A DNA stretch of 64,000 bases from Leucocoprinus leucothites (GCA_013368445.1 JAACJO010000009.1:1674001-1738000), one strand, 5' to 3'. Positions 34,867 to 46,115 are shown, counted from the stretch's first letter. The notes: generated by a model from the letters alone, not told the origin. Numbers and translations are program-made.

Positions 34867-37617
34867 ATGACTGCACCATCGCATTGGGCGGACCTCAAAG
34901 GTACCCCACTGCTGTCTTTGGACCCTATGAACATCGCCGACACCGAAACACATGTCTCAACCTATAAGCACAACTGCTCTGCTTCACCCATGCTCTCTAT
35001 CAAATCGACTAGGCATTCTGTCCATGATGACGCCAAGTCTGCTGCCCTGTCCAGAGCTGGCTCTGATGAAGAGGAAAGTAGTGTGAGTGATTCAGATATG
35101 TCTGACAGCTCGACCCCCTCCTCCCCTATCATTGCCCCTACTGTACTTTCATGTGCAGTGTCACACTCATCTCTTAGAACTCCTCCTCCACTGTCGTTGC
35201 ATGCTAAACAAGCTCATGCTTGTGAAGCTCATCGACTGGATATCACACCCAAAGCCATCTCAAGAATGGCGTCAATGAGTGTGTATGATGGCTTCAAATT
35301 GCCAATTCCCTTCCGTCCTTTTGGGGAGGGATTCATAGGTGAGTTAAATCCTCCTGATTCTCTCAACTTGAACTCTTGTGGGGACGTGTGGAGTGACCAA
35401 GAGGATGGGATTCTCAGAAATGGGGAACCTACCACTCAGTTCTTTGGACCCCCACTCACCTCAAGGCTGCCTCATGCGATCCATGGATCCGCTGAGTCAG
35501 CAAATACTGTGCCATCTGGCACTCCAGCTACTTTCTTTGCCAGATCCTCTGATACTAATGATGTCACACCTGACATCACACATAATGTCACTAGTGATGT
35601 CACTGCACAGCTGCAGGGGTCTAGACCTGCACAGCCACACCTCCCGGATCTCAAGGATCCATCAAACACAGCCACCAAAGAAACTGTTATTGTTGGTGGA
35701 GCTGCTTTCAAAGCGCTTGAGGTGCTTAAATATGTTACTAACTTCTTTAAACATCACGCCACTCTGGGATTACACCCCGGAGAGAAAGACCCAAGGGTTC
35801 CCCAAATGGGGGAGCCCATATACTGTTTACTCACAACTATGTTCGAATCAGGCTGGGACCGTTTGCCCATTAATGGTGAAAATGGCCTCATGATCATCAA
35901 AGCATTGAAGCAATATTTCAGCCCTTCCTCTGACACTCCCATGACAGACTCTTCCCCCCCTCCAAAGGGCAAGGGCAAGGGTAAGAAGGCACATAAACCT
36001 TCTCCATCTCTCATCCCCACCCCCCTATTCCCACCTGGCATAGTTGTTGGGCAAACTAACCCTACAGCTTGTATTAATGATGACAACATGAACATCAATC
36101 AAGCCCCTCTGAATGAGGGCATCCTCTTTCCCCCCCAGAAGGATGTTTTGTCTTCTGGTAAAGCATGTGACATTCCGTCCATGCCAGGCTCCCATAAGGC
36201 GAAGAATAATGTTTCGTCTTCTAAACCTGCTGGTCCTATCTGCATATCACAGGCTTCCCCTCCACCTTCCAATCACATGACTCCTAGGAATGGGAATGGA
36301 AACTTTGAGCACTCAGTTGGACGCCCTTCCTCTGATGGCCAGGCTCAGTCATTGAAACCTAACCTGAAGGGCACCTCTGAGATGCTGCCCCCCATTCCCC
36401 CTCCTGACTGTAAGGCATCCACCAAACCCCTTACAGAACATTTTAACAACAAGAATGTGTCTTTTGCCGATGCTGCCCGACAGGGTGCCCAGCCTTTGAC
36501 TTCCTCTTCACCCTCTTCCTCTGTCAATGGGGTCAAGATGTGGGAAATGATCCTCGCCTTCCCTGAACTCTCCTACAACAAGGTCCTTGCCATGTACAAG
36601 GTGGGTTTTGGTGGCACCCAGTCTCAGGTGCCTGAACATGCGACCCCTAGCGCTCAGCATGCTAAACCTAAAATGATGACCCATGGTCCAACTCATTGTC
36701 AAGTCCTTATTCCCTTTGAGGGAAACATCATCGCTGATCACATTAAGGATTTCAATAAAGCAACGGAATTCTGTAACCGTGGTCTCACTGCCGCCCAATC
36801 CAAACTTCGTGTTGAGTCCATCTGCAAATTGTACAATGGAATTTCCATCGCCACCTTGGGTGTTGCTACTCCCAATGACCTCGATATCATCAAGTCCTGG
36901 CTGAAAAAAGCCTGGCAATTAGGAGACGCCATCCCCATTGAGCCCTGTCTTCCACAATCAAAATCCTTTCTCAAAATTGTCAGTGTCCCTTATTGGGCAG
37001 CCAATTCTTCAAATCCCCTATCCCCTGCCTTCGTTGAGCAAGCCCTTGGCCAATCATCACTCTTTGAAAATATCATACTTGCTACCTGCCCTTGCGTCAT
37101 GAAAGCTTCCCCAAAATCAGACACAGCTGTTGTATGGTTTGACATCTGGGATTCTCAGAATGGTACCAAAGCCAAAACATTGGTCAACTGCACTATCAAT
37201 TTTGGCCGACATATCAGCACTATCCGTGCCACCAGTATGCACCCTGGTGTTGCACAGTGCAGGAACAGCTGGCAGTGGGGTCATCCTACTCATGCGTGTC
37301 ATGCCCTTGGTGCTCGCTGTCAAATCTATGGTGGCCCACACCATGTTGAGAACCACTGCTCCATGGCTTGGTGCTGTAAGGCCAATCCTAAATCAAACCC
37401 TCCTTGTGATGCCACTCCTGATGGCATACCATGCCCCCATCTTGAGAACTTCAAATGCCTTAACTGTAAAGGCGATCACCATGCTAATGACACTAAATGT
37501 CCATTTTGGAGAAACAGGTTCGACTGAACTTGGCACTCTAACAAAGCTGCCGAGTCACGCACTGCACGTGCCATCTGCGCCAATACCAATCACTCCAGTG
37601 GTGGAGTTGCAGCTTAA
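34867..37617 (+). pseudogene. LINE A4 ORF1, best preserved copy
   Basis: From MTAPSHWADLKG the frame is open for 887 codons up to a single TGA at 37525-37527 where A2 has TGG. Reading through it adds 29 residues to TAA at 37615. Features: acidic SDEEESSVSDSDMSDSS (residues about 60-80), ITPKAISRMASM, the NFFKHHATLGLHPGEKDPR / PIYCLLTTMFESGWDRLPIN block, a basic KGKGKGKKAHK stretch, the globular domain with EMILAFPELSYNKVLAMYK and PIEPCLPQSKSFLKIVSVPYW, and the knuckles CRNSWQWGHPTHAC (second Cys is Ser), YGGPHHVENHC and CLNCKGDHHANDTKC. An in-frame ATG in LTR sequence at 34684 would add 61 residues but lies outside the LINE. Confidence 0.92.
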
Positions 37618-37619
37618 AT

Positions 37620-40600
37620 ATGTCTGGTAAGAATAATTCCATTTCTTCAGTCCATATTTATTCACAAAATGTGGGACACTCTTATGCCCTGGTTGACACC
37701 ATCCTCGAGTCTAAGAAGCTGGACTTCAACATCCTTTTTCTACAGGAACCCCTGTGGAATCACATCCACAAAGCACCCTCTATGACTAACCCTGAAGGGG
37801 ATGATGTCCTAGGTACTCCTATTCACCCCGAGTGGCTGTGTATGGTTTGCCCTACCAAGTCTAACGACCCCAGACCCCATACTCTGACTTACATTCACAG
37901 ACGACTACTTTGCATGAGACCTATTCTTAGACAAGAGTGGGTTAATTACTGAGATATTCAAGTCTTAGGACTATTTAATTGGGGTAATTATATTCATCTC
38001 CTCAACATCTACTCTGACTCATCATCTTTGGCAATAAATTTTCTCTTGACAAACTTCATTGACATCCCTAATATCGTGTTTATGGGAGGTGATTTCAACT
38101 ATTGTTCTCCAGAATGGGACCCCTCAGCTACCCATACCCCTTAATCTGCGATAACTCTAACGGAGTTAGTGGATTGCTTCAATCTTACTAGGTCAATACC
38201 AACCATTTCCTCTCCAACCCATTTTTCTCCTATCGAAAATCATGACAATTCAGATATTGACCTCATTTTTTGTGTGAACATTTCCACCCTTCATGTCATT
38301 GATGTAAATTCGAGATTGCCTTTGGATCACACACCTTTGCTCATTGACCTCCCGATCTGCCCAGACTATATTAATTATAAAAAAAGTGTATTGCCTAAAG
38401 ATAGCAATGAAGAGACCGCTTTCATTTCTCAGGTCTCAGAGCATCTAGTGGCCCTCGATTGTTTGAACATTCATTCTACCTCCTGTTTGGACAATATTTC
38501 TGACTCCATCTCTTGTATTTTCTCTGAATCATGGAATACGAACTCTAAAACCATATGGATTACTAATCAGTCAAAGGAATGGTGGTCCCCCCATTGTTCT
38601 GAGACTTTACTCATTTACAGAAGAACAAAAGACCAAAAGGACTGGCAAGCATTCAGGGCAGCTACTTGAGCTGCCAAATGCTCTTTCTTTGATTCATGAA
38701 ATTGCATCAACCAACAAACGACTCTGGGATCTCATGGAATGGGTCAAACAACGCAAACTCCCCGCCATTGAGGGCATTCATTATCAAGGATGTCCTTGTA
38801 ATGACCTCCCATATCTATGGAACACTCTTCATTCATCATATAATTCAGCCTCCGGAAGACCAGTAAGCCCTAGCATTTTAAATGAAATGAAATCCCTCCC
38901 CCCCCATTCTTGGGTGAACTTCTCTGTGCTTGAACTCACTGAATCCCTCTCATCCTGTACTAACTCATCAGTGCCTGGTCCAGATCACATGTCTTGGAAA
39001 CACCTCAAATCTATCATCACCTATAACAATTGCCTCAAAAATATGTTACTCATTGCTAATGCGTGTGTACATCTCTCTCATTGGCCGAGTCACTTCAAAG
39101 ACTCGGTCTCCATAATCATTCCCAAGCTGAATAAACTGGCCTATGATTCCCCAAAAGTGTTTTGCCCCATTGTTCTACTAAACACTTTAGGAAAACTAAT
39201 CGAGAAGATGATTGCACAATGCATGCAGTTCAAAGCAGTGTCTCTAGAAATCCTCCACCCAAACCAGATGGGTGGAGTCATCCAATGCTCTACCAAAGAC
39301 ACAGGTATCTTCCTCACTCACATCATTTGGGCTGGATGGGCCAAAGGTATGATCACCAGTATTTGCACCTTTGATATTGCCCAGTTCTTTCCCTCTCTAA
39401 ATCACATCATACTCACCAATATCCTGCGATACCAAGGATTTTCCCCTGAACTTGTAAACTTTTTCTCCCACTACCTCATAGGTCGATCAACTCAATTCAT
39501 GTGGAATACTTTCTTATCTGATGCTTATGACGCAGATGTTGGCATAGGGCAAGGATCTGCTCTGTCTCCTATACTCTGGGCATTATACTTAGTGCCTCTC
39601 ATGTTCATGTTCGATCAATGTGCTTGACTACAATCCATTCCCTCTTCCCTTCTATCCTTTGTTGATGATGGGCTTTGTATATCTCAAGTGAAGAACTATG
39701 CTGACACTATTTCTTCCCTCAAACTAGCCTATCCCATCATTAACTCCATCTGTACTGATCTCGGGTTAGTTGTTGAACATGACAAATCTGAGGTCTTCCA
39801 CTTCTCTCAACGTCACAATGACTCAAACCCCCCTCTTGACTTATCCAACATTGGCGGTCCCCTCCTTCATCCAAAATGCTTCTGGCATTACTTAGGCTTC
39901 TACTTTGATTATTGTCTTTCATTCCAAGAACATGTTCAATACTATTCCACCAAAGCATTATCCACAGTGAAAGCTATGGATATGCTAGGTAACTTCACTG
40001 GAGGCCTCCTACCTCTCCAGAAACGTCTCCTTTACAGGTCATGTGTTGTCCCAGTGGCAACATATGGCTTCCGTCTATGGTACTTTGAAGGTGCTCATAA
40101 CAAATCACTTCTCAAATCCTTATCATCTATGCAGAGACATGCAGCTCTTTGGATCACAGGTGCTTTCTGCACTTCTCCTTCTGGTGGCACTGAAAGTATT
40201 GCTGGACTTGTCCCAATCCACCTCCATCTTCGTAAATTAGCTATTCATTCATCATACCAAGTTTCTACTTTACCTTCTAATCATGCATTATGTTCCCTTT
40301 TATCTGATCATTTCTCTCTTAATTCCTCCCCCCATCCCCAATCGCTTCGTCTTCTCACTCTGGCAAACAAAGCTAAAATCAAAGGCCCTCTTATTGATGT
40401 AGACAATTCTCTTTCTCATCTTTCCAATTCCTTTTCTCCATTTGCTCCTGAATCCAAACCTGGTTCTCATCTCATGGACATTTTTCCTGACTCCATCCAC
40501 TTCCACCCTTGCAATTGCTTGGATAAACACAAAATGTATAAACATGTATCATCTTTTGACTCGATCTTTTCCTCCTCTTCTTCTGATTGTAATTGTATTT

Positions 40601-41567
40601 CAGTTGTTACTGATGCCTCTATCCCTCTTGTAGGTTCCCTTCAGGCAGTTTTGGCAGTACACTTATATTGCAGCAGACAACAAGTGTCCCATACAAAACA
40701 GGCAAGCAGCCAGGCATCCTCCACAGATGCTGAACTCTACTCCATTCGTATTGGCATTGCCAAGGCCATTTCCCTCCAATGCGACCACATCATTCTCATC
40801 ACCAACTGTCTCCCAGCAGCTAAGTTGGCAGTTGATCCATCCATCCACTTGAGTCAGTCACACTCTATCCACATCTGTCAGCTACTATCACAATGGCTCA
40901 CAGCCAAACCATCCTGCTCCATCGACTTCTGGGACGTCCCATCCAAGTGGCATTGGAAGCCTCATCTCAAAGTCCATAATGATGTCACTACCACATGCAT
41001 CCATGCCCCTCCTCATATGGGTGCCACCCTTGACTTCTTGCAACATAAAACCACCAATGACTGCCAGAAATCTTGGGAGTCTACATTCTGGAAGAAGAAG
41101 TACTGTGGTAATGGTTTCCTTCTTTCAAAAAAGAACTGCAAATTCCTCATCCCCACTTATGTCAAAGGGGGCACATGGCTTCCCCTAGCCAATGAGTTGC
41201 CATCACTATGTGCACACATAACTCGTGCCATCCTCAACCATGCTCCAATTGGAGCTTATTGTGAGAGATTCTTCCCCCTCAAACCCAAATCCTGTCATTG
41301 CGGACATCATTTGGAATCACGGCATCATATTCTGTGCTATTGGCCTTTATATCCCATCCACACTCAATGGGTGCAATATGCCTTCCCTCAGTACAAGTTC
41401 CTCGTCAAGTTCTTGAAAAAGAATCTGGCCACATTTTCCTTCACCAATCATGACACACGTCCACTGCTGCCTCAAGCTCCTGTGCCCACCAAACCAAATG
41501 AAGGTGAACTATATTCTTTCATCTCTTCTCTTCCTTTTTCTTTTGAGTCCGATCTCTGTGTATGACA
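37620..41567 (+). pseudogene. LINE A4 ORF2, RNase H half intact
   Basis: ATG lies 2 nt after the ORF1 stop (TAAATATG). The endonuclease (SQNVGHSYALVD, FMGGDFNYC, LDHTPLLIDL) is broken at 37950 and 38143. RT shows VFCPIVLLNTLGKLIEKM, GQGSALSPILWALY and SFVDDGLCIS, with a TGA at 39625. From about 39640 to 41567 the frame is open, including SVVTDASIPLVG, ASSTDAELYSIRIGIAKA, SKWHWKPHLKVHND and the terminal zinc-like CHCGHHLESRHHILC. It ends ESDLCV-stop, the family terminus. Confidence 0.9.
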
Positions 41568-41733
41568 CCTCATTCCATAGTCTTTCTTTCGAGTCTTCTC
41601 TATTTTACTGGACTAATCATGTATAGTCTATGTCTTAAGCAGTCTTTGACCACTTCATGTACCCCAGCTTGCTGTAGTGTACTGTCTGTTTGTACTATTT
41701 AGTTGAAAGCAGACTGCAATCAAGTACTGCTAT

Positions 41734-41923
41734 TTACTATTAAACAGTTGTCAGAAAATTTTGACAAGGCAGTATGAATTAATGAAATGGAAGATGTCAG
41801 AATAAGTCCAAAGGCAAAAGACCAATAAAAACTGAAATAACCGATATGCAAAAGCAGATAGGAGTTCAAGAAAATAATACCAAATTCAAACTGTCAGCCA
41901 TTCTTGGGGATTGGCTCATGACA
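41734..41923 (-). mobile_element. G1 5' LTR, outer part
   Basis: It continues the LTR from TTACTATTAAACAGTTGTCAG to the terminal CATGACA at 41923. The following CAACA is the second copy of the G1 target duplication. Confidence 0.88.
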
Positions 41924-42698
41924 CAACAGCCCGAAGGCTGCAAAAGAGTTCTCTCAACTGCCTTGCAACAGCATGGAGACATCAGAGACAGGTGGAGGTG
42001 GTCAAGAGCCTGTGGGGGTTGGAGAAAGCGTCCATTGATGCGATACCAAGCAAGAGCCTCTGAGGCTGGGTGGGGAGGCCAAGTGCAATGAGGGATGACT
42101 GCCGGGGGCAGCAGAGGCAGCCCTTGACCTGCATTGGCCAGTGGGGGTGGGTAGGAGGTCCAGGGGAGCCTGGGGAGTGCCCAATAGAGGATCAGGGGAG
42201 AAGAGGGACAAGTAGCCCCCCCTTCTGTCAGTGTTGGTGGGGGATCCATTGTTAGAGATGCTCCAAACAGTCCTTAGATGATGTGATTAGATATAGAGTT
42301 GATGATGTAGACAGACTTGATTAGTTAGTGGTCATGTGATGTATGTTGATCTTGCCTGTGGACACAGTGTTGACTCTCAGTCATTTACCAGTGTCCACAG
42401 GTGAGTATCTAGTTTCTATGTTGACTCTCAGTCATTTACCAGTGTCCACAGACACTCTGGTCCCATTCCTGAACTGCTAGGACTGATATTCAGTCAACCA
42501 CTGCCTGGATTCTAACATCTGTAGGTGATCCCACTGATTTGGCCCCATCATGGCCTTGGGCGCAACATGGGGACATTGTATACTGGATTACAAACTAATC
42601 GGACTAGTAAATGCTGTTCAAGGACATTGAGGACAGTGATCAGAAGCATGGGAAGAAAACTTCCAGTTGGTGGTATGAGATCAAGAAGCAATGACCTA
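41924..42698 (-). repeat. Repeat E, right part, with a Copia-like LTR inside
   Basis: It resumes at GCCCGAAGGCTGCAAAAGAG, which matches GCCCAAAGGGCACAAAAGAG at 55862 and completes the empty site with 12243. It runs to 42249, is interrupted by an LTR, and resumes from 42518 (GGTGATCCCACTGATTTGG) to about 42698, parallel to 56168-56251 and 56916-56986. Translation is poor. No recognised domain. Confidence 0.6.
42250..42517. mobile_element. Diverged Copia-type LTR (268 bp) with internal duplication
   Basis: It starts TGTTAGAGATGCTCCAAACA and ends GATTCTAACA. It is related to the Copia LTR through TCTCAGTCATTTAC and CCAGTGTCCACAG. The ~30-bp unit beginning GTTGACTCTCAGTCATTTAC occurs twice (about 42369 and 42420). 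The flanks TCCAT and TCTGT are not an obvious duplication. Confidence 0.7.
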
Positions 42699-42970
42699 AC
42701 CCTAGCTTGAGGAGGGCCACTAGCGTGCACTTTAGGAGGTGCTTGCTTGGGCAGTAAGGTGGAGCAGGCTGGGGCAGGCTGATGATCCAGGGGCAGTTGT
42801 TTGGGTGCTTCAGGGTCACCCATGCTGATGTCACATGGACCTGCTTTGTCAGCAGATCCATGGGACAACTCATGGTTGCCATGTGGTTGATTAGGGCCAG
42901 TCAAAAAGCCCCCAGAGCAAAGGAAGGAGTCAACCATAGGCCACCCCAGCTTCTGCAGTACCAAAGTGAG
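42699..42970 (-). pseudogene. ORF1-only LINE fragment fused to Copia gag
   Basis: The minus strand carries SHGSADKAGPCDISMGDPE and KQAPPKVHASGPPQA, the linker motif of the B/D families, within an open frame of 138 codons that also covers non-LINE residues upstream (GWPMVDSFLCSGGFLTGPNQ). The junctions with Copia gag (near 42900-42970) and repeat E (42698) could not be placed exactly. Confidence 0.5.
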
Positions 42971-43266
42971 CTAGGTGTTCTCCCAGCCCCTCCTCCTGAA
43001 TTCCCATAGGCTCCCGATGAGGTAGAGAGTGAATGAGCATTTGGCCATGTTGGTCATGACAGTGGCAGGATCAAGGTTCAACATCCATTTGCCAAATCGA
43101 TGAAGACCTTCATAGGTGGCCACAGCCTCCTCCTCCAAGTCAGGTCCAACAGAAGAGGGAGCAGAGGGGCCAGCCCAGGGGCCTGGAGCCATGCCTGCAT
43201 CTCACCTGCCCAGGTAGAGTAGTTGGTAGCATTGAGCTTGGCAAAGTTGGGGCTAGAGGAAGACAT
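42971..43266 (-). pseudogene. Copia gag N-terminus
   Basis: MSSSSPNFAKLNATNYSTWA then GEMQAWLQAPGL is the typical start of a Ty1/Copia Gag. A one-base shift near 43190 moves the frame to DLEEEAVATYEGLHRFGKWM, then CSFTLYLIGSLWEFRRRG. It follows the 5' LTR and a ~390-nt leader (43267-43658), so this is the 5' end of a minus-strand Copia element truncated soon after the Gag start. Confidence 0.82.
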
Positions 43267-43658
43267 CTGGGCAGACTAGGAAGCTGAAATGCAGTGTAGG
43301 GCGATGAGAAAAGGGTTGGTGGTTGTGTAACAAGGGGTATATGTGGCAAGCGGTGGGATCGACAGACTGGCGAAGTTCGGAGTGGAATGGAGTGATGGTT
43401 GGCATAGGAGGAGCAGAGGAATATTAGGATTAGGATAGAGTGATTAGGAATGAAAGTGGGATAGTGGAACGAGAAATGGTCGGAACACGGCGAAACTTGG
43501 TGAAGTTGCGGAGACACATGAGATCGACGGGTGTACGCGGAGGCGACCGGAGCGACGCGAAAACGAAGGAGAAAACACGAAAACGGCGGATAGGAGAAGG
43601 GGAAGACAGTTGGGGAAGAAATGGAGCAAAAGTCGTTGTCTGAGGCTTCTAGAGGCTG

Positions 43659-43670
43659 AGGCCCATAACC
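43659..43670 (-). other. Copia primer binding site (half initiator-tRNA type)
   Basis: On the minus strand GGTTATGGGCCT follows the LTR's terminal AACA directly. It is complementary to the anticodon-loop region of initiator tRNA-Met, as in Drosophila copia-type elements that prime from a cleaved tRNA half. The match is short and read by eye. Confidence 0.55.
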
Positions 43671-43921
43671 TGTTAGAAGATGATGCACAGGGGACATGCA
43701 GGAGGTCCTAGAAACCAGAGAAATCGCCCAGGGAACTCACAACTCATACAGGAATCTGTGGATAACTGTAAATGACTGAGAGTCAAGAAAGCATCCACAG
43801 GAGAGTTGAACATGCAGTCAGGTGATCTACAACTGACTAAGCAACCTCTGCATCAACTCTAAGTTCACACATCAACAAATCAATCACAAATACTTGTAGA
43901 CTGTCCAGAGCACATCTGACA
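43671..43921 (-). mobile_element. Copia 5' LTR (251 bp)
   Basis: The plus-strand text runs TGTTAGAAGATGATG to CATCTGACA and matches 2083-2333 in reverse complement over its whole length. It is paired with the primer site and Gag start to its left, so it is the 5' LTR of a minus-strand element. The 3' half is gone. Confidence 0.9.
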
Positions 43922-44076
43922 TATATATGAGTCCTGACTAATCATGTATAGTCTTTGTCTTAAGTGGTCTTCGACTGCTTCGTATACCCCAGCTTGCTGT
44001 AGCATACCATCTGTTTGTAATATTTAGTTGAAAGCAGACTGTGATTGAGCACTGCTATATAAATTCATTGATTTTA
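43922..44076 (+). mobile_element. LINE A 3' UTR fragment
   Basis: From GACTAATCATGTATAGTC to TATATAAATTCATTGATT it matches the last ~150 bp of A1-A4. No coding sequence remains. Confidence 0.8.
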
Positions 44077-44096
44077 AATATATATATATATATATA
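44077..44096. repeat. (TA)n microsatellite
   Basis: About nine TA units follow the LINE A tail, where a poly(A) would be expected. The run joins directly to the 3' end of a minus-strand family B LINE. Confidence 0.85.
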
Positions 44097-44548
44097 AGTC
44101 CTGTCCAAGACAATACACGAATCAACAGCAGAAGGGGGCTAGGCATGTGACAAAATACAAAGAGATGAGACATATACTGATATCACTGCATCTGAAAGCA
44201 GCAGGCCTTGGGGTTCATAGGGGCCCACCCAGTGACCAGTGATGGATGGGGGACAATGTGTTGACACTAGGGAGCTTCCCCTAGGCCTGGGGCCAACCAG
44301 CAGGACCAGAATGACTTTGCAGCCAATCCCAATCAAACCGGTGGTGCCAGAATGCACATTTGCAGTCAGTGGCAGTGTGTTCCTTGCTGCAATTGATGCA
44401 CTTGATATGGGGACAGGGTTCCCTGGCAGATGTGGGCTGAATGGGGGGGTTGGCCTTTGGCAACCCCTTACAGCAGGAGGTGGTGGTGCAGTGATTCTCA
44501 GACTGATGTGGCCCACCACATTGTGAGCACCTGAGCATGCAGTTACAA
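44097..44548 (-). pseudogene. ORF1-only LINE family B, knuckle region and 3' UTR
   Basis: The minus strand reads LRCSQCGGPHQSENHCTTTS, then NPPIQPT, CPHIKCINCSKEHTATDCKC and FWHHRFDWDWLQSH to a stop at 44281, followed by 3' UTR. This is the best frame for the second and third zinc knuckles of family B. It is cut at 44548 by the tail of a family D element. Confidence 0.8.
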
Positions 44549-46115
44549 CTTTTTTTATTTTTTATTTTTTATTTTTTATTTTTTATTTTTTATTTTTAAA
44601 ATCAATGGTTTATTACGTGGTGCCTGGTCACAGTCCGCACTCACCAGCATAATACAGGGCCTAAGTACCACTATCTAAACCACATACTACAAAGACAAGA
44701 ATAGATAAGGTCCTGTCCAAATATAGTACACTACTCGATGGCAAAGAGACATGGCATAATAACAAAGAAATGAATGAAACTACAGTCCAACTTGCAGACC
44801 TCTAACAGTAAGCTTACATGTGCATGTGGCCCTAGCAATGTGCTGATGGGGTTGGAAGATGCATTGAAGCAGGTACACAACCTACTACCGGGGCCTCCTA
44901 TTGTCCTTCTTGTGACAGCCAAGCCAATCACGGTCAAACCAGTGGCGCCAGAATAGGCACTTTTGATCATCAGCTGTATGGTCACCCTTGCAGTTGATAC
45001 ATGAGATGTGGGGACAAGGCTCCCCAGCAGGTGTGGGCAGGATGGAGGGGTTTGCCTTTGGACTCCCCTTACAGCATGATGATGTAGAGTGATGATCTCA
45101 TTATGGTGAGGACCACCACACTGGGAACACCTGAGTGTGCAGTTGCAGCAGGTGGGGGTAGAGTGACCAAAGCGCCAGCAGTGCTGGCACTGAGGGACAC
45201 TGGGGTGAGCATGGGCGGGCTTGATGACAGCCTGCATACTGTTGAAGTCAAGGTACTTGTTGAGGAGCTTCTTGGTGCTGGCTCCTGACTGAGAGTCCCA
45301 AACCAAATGGTTGCGGTGTCAGCCTTGGGGGAGTTGTGCATGATGTGCATGGATGAGATGTCAGCAAAAGTGTCCTTGAACAGAGACAATCACATATGAT
45401 TGGTAATCTGAACTGGTGTAATATGAATGCCATTCACATAGAAGGGGACATCAAGGATCTTAAGATAGGACCTTGACCTGGGGTGGCACGTCTTCAGCTC
45501 AAATGGGGCGGTGAAGATGGAGGGGATAGCAGACTCAACGACAGTGATGTCAGAGTCCGAGGGTACAGCAGAGGTGTACAGTGCAATAGTGCTGCACACC
45601 TTGGTGATATTCTCAATGCACAAGGAAGACTTGGCATATGGGAGGGCATCATTGAGAAGGCACATGGCCTTGTGGTGAAGATAGGTGATCTCACTGGTGT
45701 CCCCAGTGAAATCAAGGAACAATTGGCAGTGGGTGGGCCTGGCAGTGGTCATGTGTGGCTTCTTGGCAGAGCCAGCAGTGGCAGTGGTGGCCTGATGCAT
45801 TGCGGCGACACAATCAGGGTCAAGGGAGGGGTTTGCCTGTGCCAGCTTGATGAGTGACACAGGCAGCACCAAAGCGCTGGAACAGGTGGCTTCTGCAAAC
45901 AAGTGCTGACAAGGTACTGGAGCAGAAGTGGGGATGGGCGCCTTTGTGGGCACTCGAGGGGGGCCACTAGCATGCGCCTTAGGGGATGCTTGCTTGGGCA
46001 GTACAGAGGGGCAGGCCAGGGCAGGCTGCAGTACCTTGGGCATTTGCTTGGGTGCCTTGGGGGAGCCCATGTCAATGTCACATGGTTCTGCTTTGTCAGT
46101 GGATCCATGGGTTGC
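44549..46115 (-). mobile_element. ORF1-only LINE family D, 3' two thirds with tail
   Basis: The tail is an array of TTTTTTA units (44549-44617, AAAAATA-type on the element strand). The 3' UTR is short, with GCGGACTGTGACCAGGCACC and CATTGATTTT echoing the LINE A tail. The ORF has a stop at 44731 and no ORF2. It reads upstream through CQHCWRFGHSTPTC and CSQCGGPHHNE, then a frame change near 45300, to FLDFTGDTSEITYLHHKA and HGSTDKAEPCDIDMGSPK. It is cut at 46115 by a plus-strand family B element. Confidence 0.85.

Larger units (their letters stand above)
34786..41733 (+). mobile_element. LINE A copy A4, nearly complete, inside the G1 5' LTR
   Basis: It begins CATATCCTTCTTTCCCTC and lacks only the last bases: it stops at ACTGCTAT where other copies continue TATAAATTCATTGATT. 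About 50 bp of LTR is missing at the right junction and there is no poly(A), so a deletion removed the element's tail and adjacent LTR sequence. No target duplication remains for that reason. Confidence 0.9.
12244..41923 (-). mobile_element. Ty3/Gypsy chromovirus G1 with nested insertions (29.7 kb)
   Basis: The 3' LTR (12244-12800) and the split 5' LTR (34469-34785 plus 41734-41923) belong to one family and have one orientation. The flanks are CGACA (12239-12243) and CAACA (41924-41928), differing by one CpG-type transition. The host repeat E reads straight across if the whole block is removed. Surviving G1 parts from 5' to 3' on the minus strand are LTR, leader, gag N-terminus, gag C-terminus, RNase H, integrase, chromodomain, a plus-strand accessory ORF, polypurine tract and LTR. 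Protease and most RT are deleted at the Copia LTR near 27380-27526. Confidence 0.88.

Noticed and set aside
43140..43697. A 185-codon minus-strand ORF next to Copia gag
   Set aside because: It overlaps the Copia leader in a different frame from the recognisable Gag start and reads low-complexity Pro/Ser/Leu.
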